From the NCBI RefSeq assembly GCF_963422335.1, contig NZ_OY729424.1, positions 5,952,001-6,016,000 on the forward strand: a DNA stretch of 64,000 nt, read 5' to 3'. Every line of letters starts with the position of its first letter. Within the stretch, counting starts at the first letter, position 1. Below the pieces are notes generated by a model. That model searched no databases. It saw only the letters and a program-made list of their open reading frames with translations, and was not told the DNA's origin. Shown here one piece after another: positions 62,821 through 64,000 of this stretch. The stretch is from an uncultured Roseateles sp. Its GTDB lineage: Bacteria; Pseudomonadota; Gammaproteobacteria; Burkholderiales; Burkholderiaceae_C. Position numbers and translations under genes: made by a program.

Positions 62821-63435
62821 ATGCCTTCCGCCTCTGATCTGACGATTGAAATCGCCGCCATCGCCGCCCGTCTGGTCGTCGATGAGGGCATGGAATACGG
62901 CCCGGCCAAGCGGCGCGCGGTCAAAAGTCTGGGCCGCGGCCTGGAGCGGCGGGTCGAGCTGCCCGACAACGACCTGCTGGAAGAACAGGTGCGCGAGCAC
63001 ATCGCCCTGTTCTGCGGCGACACCCAGCCGCAGGAGCTGGCCGCAATGCGCGAGGTGGCGGCACTGTGGATGCAGCGCCTGGCCGAGTTCCGCCCGCACC
63101 TGACCGGTGCAGTCTGGCGCGGCACGGCGACAAGGCTGTCGGCCGTGCACCTGCAGCTGTATTGCGACGACTCCAAGGCGGCCGAGATCGCACTGATCAA
63201 CCAGCGGGTGGACTATGACGTGGGCAGCACCACCGGCCCACGCGGCCGCGAGGTCGACGTGCTGACCGTCGCCACGCCCAGCCCGGCGCTGGGCGAACTG
63301 GTGACGGTGCACTGCAGCGTGCTGGACTATGACGACCTGCGCGGTGGCCTCAAGGCCGACGCCAAGGGCGAACGTGAACGTGGTGACCTGCCGGCCCTGC
63401 GCCGGCTGATGGAGAGTGGCAATGCAACGGCGTGA
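62821..63435 (+). CDS. Conserved hypothetical protein, coupled to a TlpA redoxin gene
   Basis: I do not recognise the 204-residue protein. It has no signal peptide or membrane segment. The N-terminal half is helical (LTIEIAAIAARLVVDEGMEYGPAKRRAVKSLG, EEQVREHIALFCGD), with repeated Ala/Glu helices. The C-terminal half has strands resembling a nucleotidyltransferase-like core (TATRLSAVHLQLYCDDSKAAEIALINQRVDYDVGS, REVDVLTV), but no catalytic motif is certain. Its last 14 bases overlap the next gene. Codon use is like the neighbours, so it is a real gene. Confidence 0.75.
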   Translation: MPSASDLTIEIAAIAARLVVDEGMEYGPAKRRAVKSLGRGLERRVELPDNDLLEEQVREHIALFCGDTQPQELAAMREVAALWMQRLAEFRPHLTGAVWRGTATRLSAVHLQLYCDDSKAAEIALINQRVDYDVGSTTGPRGREVDVLTVATPSPALGELVTVHCSVLDYDDLRGGLKADAKGERERGDLPALRRLMESGNATA

Positions 63436-63970
63436 CTGGTTGGTGGGCGGCGTCGGTGCCGCGGCGGCACTCATTGGCGCGGGCTGGGCCTGGCGCAGGC
63501 AAGCGAAGCCGGCACCACCGGCTGCCCCCGCGGCGGCCGATGGCGATGACTTGAGCGCGCTGTGGACCGCCAGCTTCACCCAGCCCGACGGCGGTGACCT
63601 GAAGATGGCCGACCTGCGCGGCAAGCCCCTGCTGATCAATTTCTGGGCCACCTGGTGTGCGCCCTGCGTCAAAGAAATGCCGGACCTGGACCGCTTCCAG
63701 CGTGACTTTGCCAAGCAGGGCTGGCAGGTCATCGGCCTGGCGGTGGATGGCCCGACGCCGGTGCGAGAGTTTCTGCAAAAAGTGAAAATCGGCTTCCCGA
63801 TCGGCCTGGCCGGTCTGGAGGGCACGGACCTCGGCCGGGCCTTGGGCAACAAGCAGGGCGGCCTGCCCTTCACCGTCGTCATCGGCCGCACGGGCAAACC
63901 CCTGTGGCGCAAGCTGGGCGGCAGCCACTACGATGAACTGGCCGCCAAAGCCGCTGAATGGGCGTCTTGA
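63422..63970 (+). CDS. TlpA-family thiol-disulfide reductase with Tat-like signal
   Basis: The 182-residue periplasmic redoxin has the active site FWATWCAPC (Cys79, Cys82), followed by VKEMPDLDRFQRDF, the family strand VIGLAVDGPTPVREFL and the cis-Pro region GGLPFTVVIGRTG. The N terminus QRRDWLVGG followed by a hydrophobic stretch looks like a twin-arginine signal or anchor. I chose ATG 63422 because GGAG lies seven bases upstream; GTG 63416 is the other option. It may serve cytochrome c maturation or general oxidative folding. The reading frame ends 30 bases before the window edge. Confidence 0.9.
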   Translation: MQRRDWLVGGVGAAAALIGAGWAWRRQAKPAPPAAPAAADGDDLSALWTASFTQPDGGDLKMADLRGKPLLINFWATWCAPCVKEMPDLDRFQRDFAKQGWQVIGLAVDGPTPVREFLQKVKIGFPIGLAGLEGTDLGRALGNKQGGLPFTVVIGRTGKPLWRKLGGSHYDELAAKAAEWAS

Positions 63971-64000
63971 TAAGTCAAGTGCTTTCTTTCCGGGTTGAAT

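Overview
The window is a dense, high-GC chromosomal segment of a betaproteobacterium, most likely Burkholderiales of the Roseateles/Rubrivivax/Leptothrix type. This rests on gene content: a thiD-hemL pair, a rubredoxin in front of a pilGHIJ-chpA chemosensory cluster, mpl, a yqgE-ruvX-pyrR-pyrB-pyrC-like operon, a PEP-CTERM protein and many ATGA-type gene overlaps. No rRNA, tRNA, CRISPR, insertion sequence or prophage was seen.

Layout. Positions 1-7276 form a minus-strand run: cbpA, cbpM, an ABC/FtsX/HlyD-type exporter, then two solute-binding-like proteins, the second cut by the window edge. Positions 7445-11732 hold two DipZ-type redoxins around a divergent two-component system. A 315-base convergent gap at 8048-8362 carries strong hairpins. 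Positions 11729-14819 hold a ribbon-helix-helix/Doc toxin-antitoxin pair that overlaps an AMP-phosphorylase-like gene, which is followed by a short PRPP synthetase. Positions 14875-19455 are the overlapping algH-ruvX-pyrR-pyrB-pyrC'-plsC operon, whose dihydroorotase-like member lacks metal ligands. A photolyase follows at 19537-21024. Positions 21041-28512 are a TetR-controlled tripartite RND efflux operon ending in an alpha/beta hydrolase.

Positions 28617-40047 are a rubredoxin/Pil-Chp/GGDEF cluster for type IV pilus signalling. It has a 2102-residue CheA-type hybrid kinase but no CheR or CheB homologue. Positions 40244-45929 hold thiD, hemL, a chemoreceptor with a possible sigma-28 promoter, and mpl with a clear terminator. 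A large lipoprotein zinc metalloprotease lies on the minus strand at 45987-48764. Positions 49007-50913 hold a YqiA-like esterase, an SDR and a Nudix hydrolase.

Positions 51050-55609 form a tight five-gene unit: periplasmic protein, ABC ATPase, MacB/FtsX-type permease, LolA-like carrier and a predicted outer-membrane protein. It looks like a dedicated envelope transport system with no substrate I can name, and it is the best candidate for something undescribed. It is followed by a PEP-CTERM protein, a fused CoA-transferase on the minus strand, and a plus-strand run: RNB exoribonuclease, TonB-like protein, aroE, mtgA, an unknown gene and a Tat-type TlpA redoxin.
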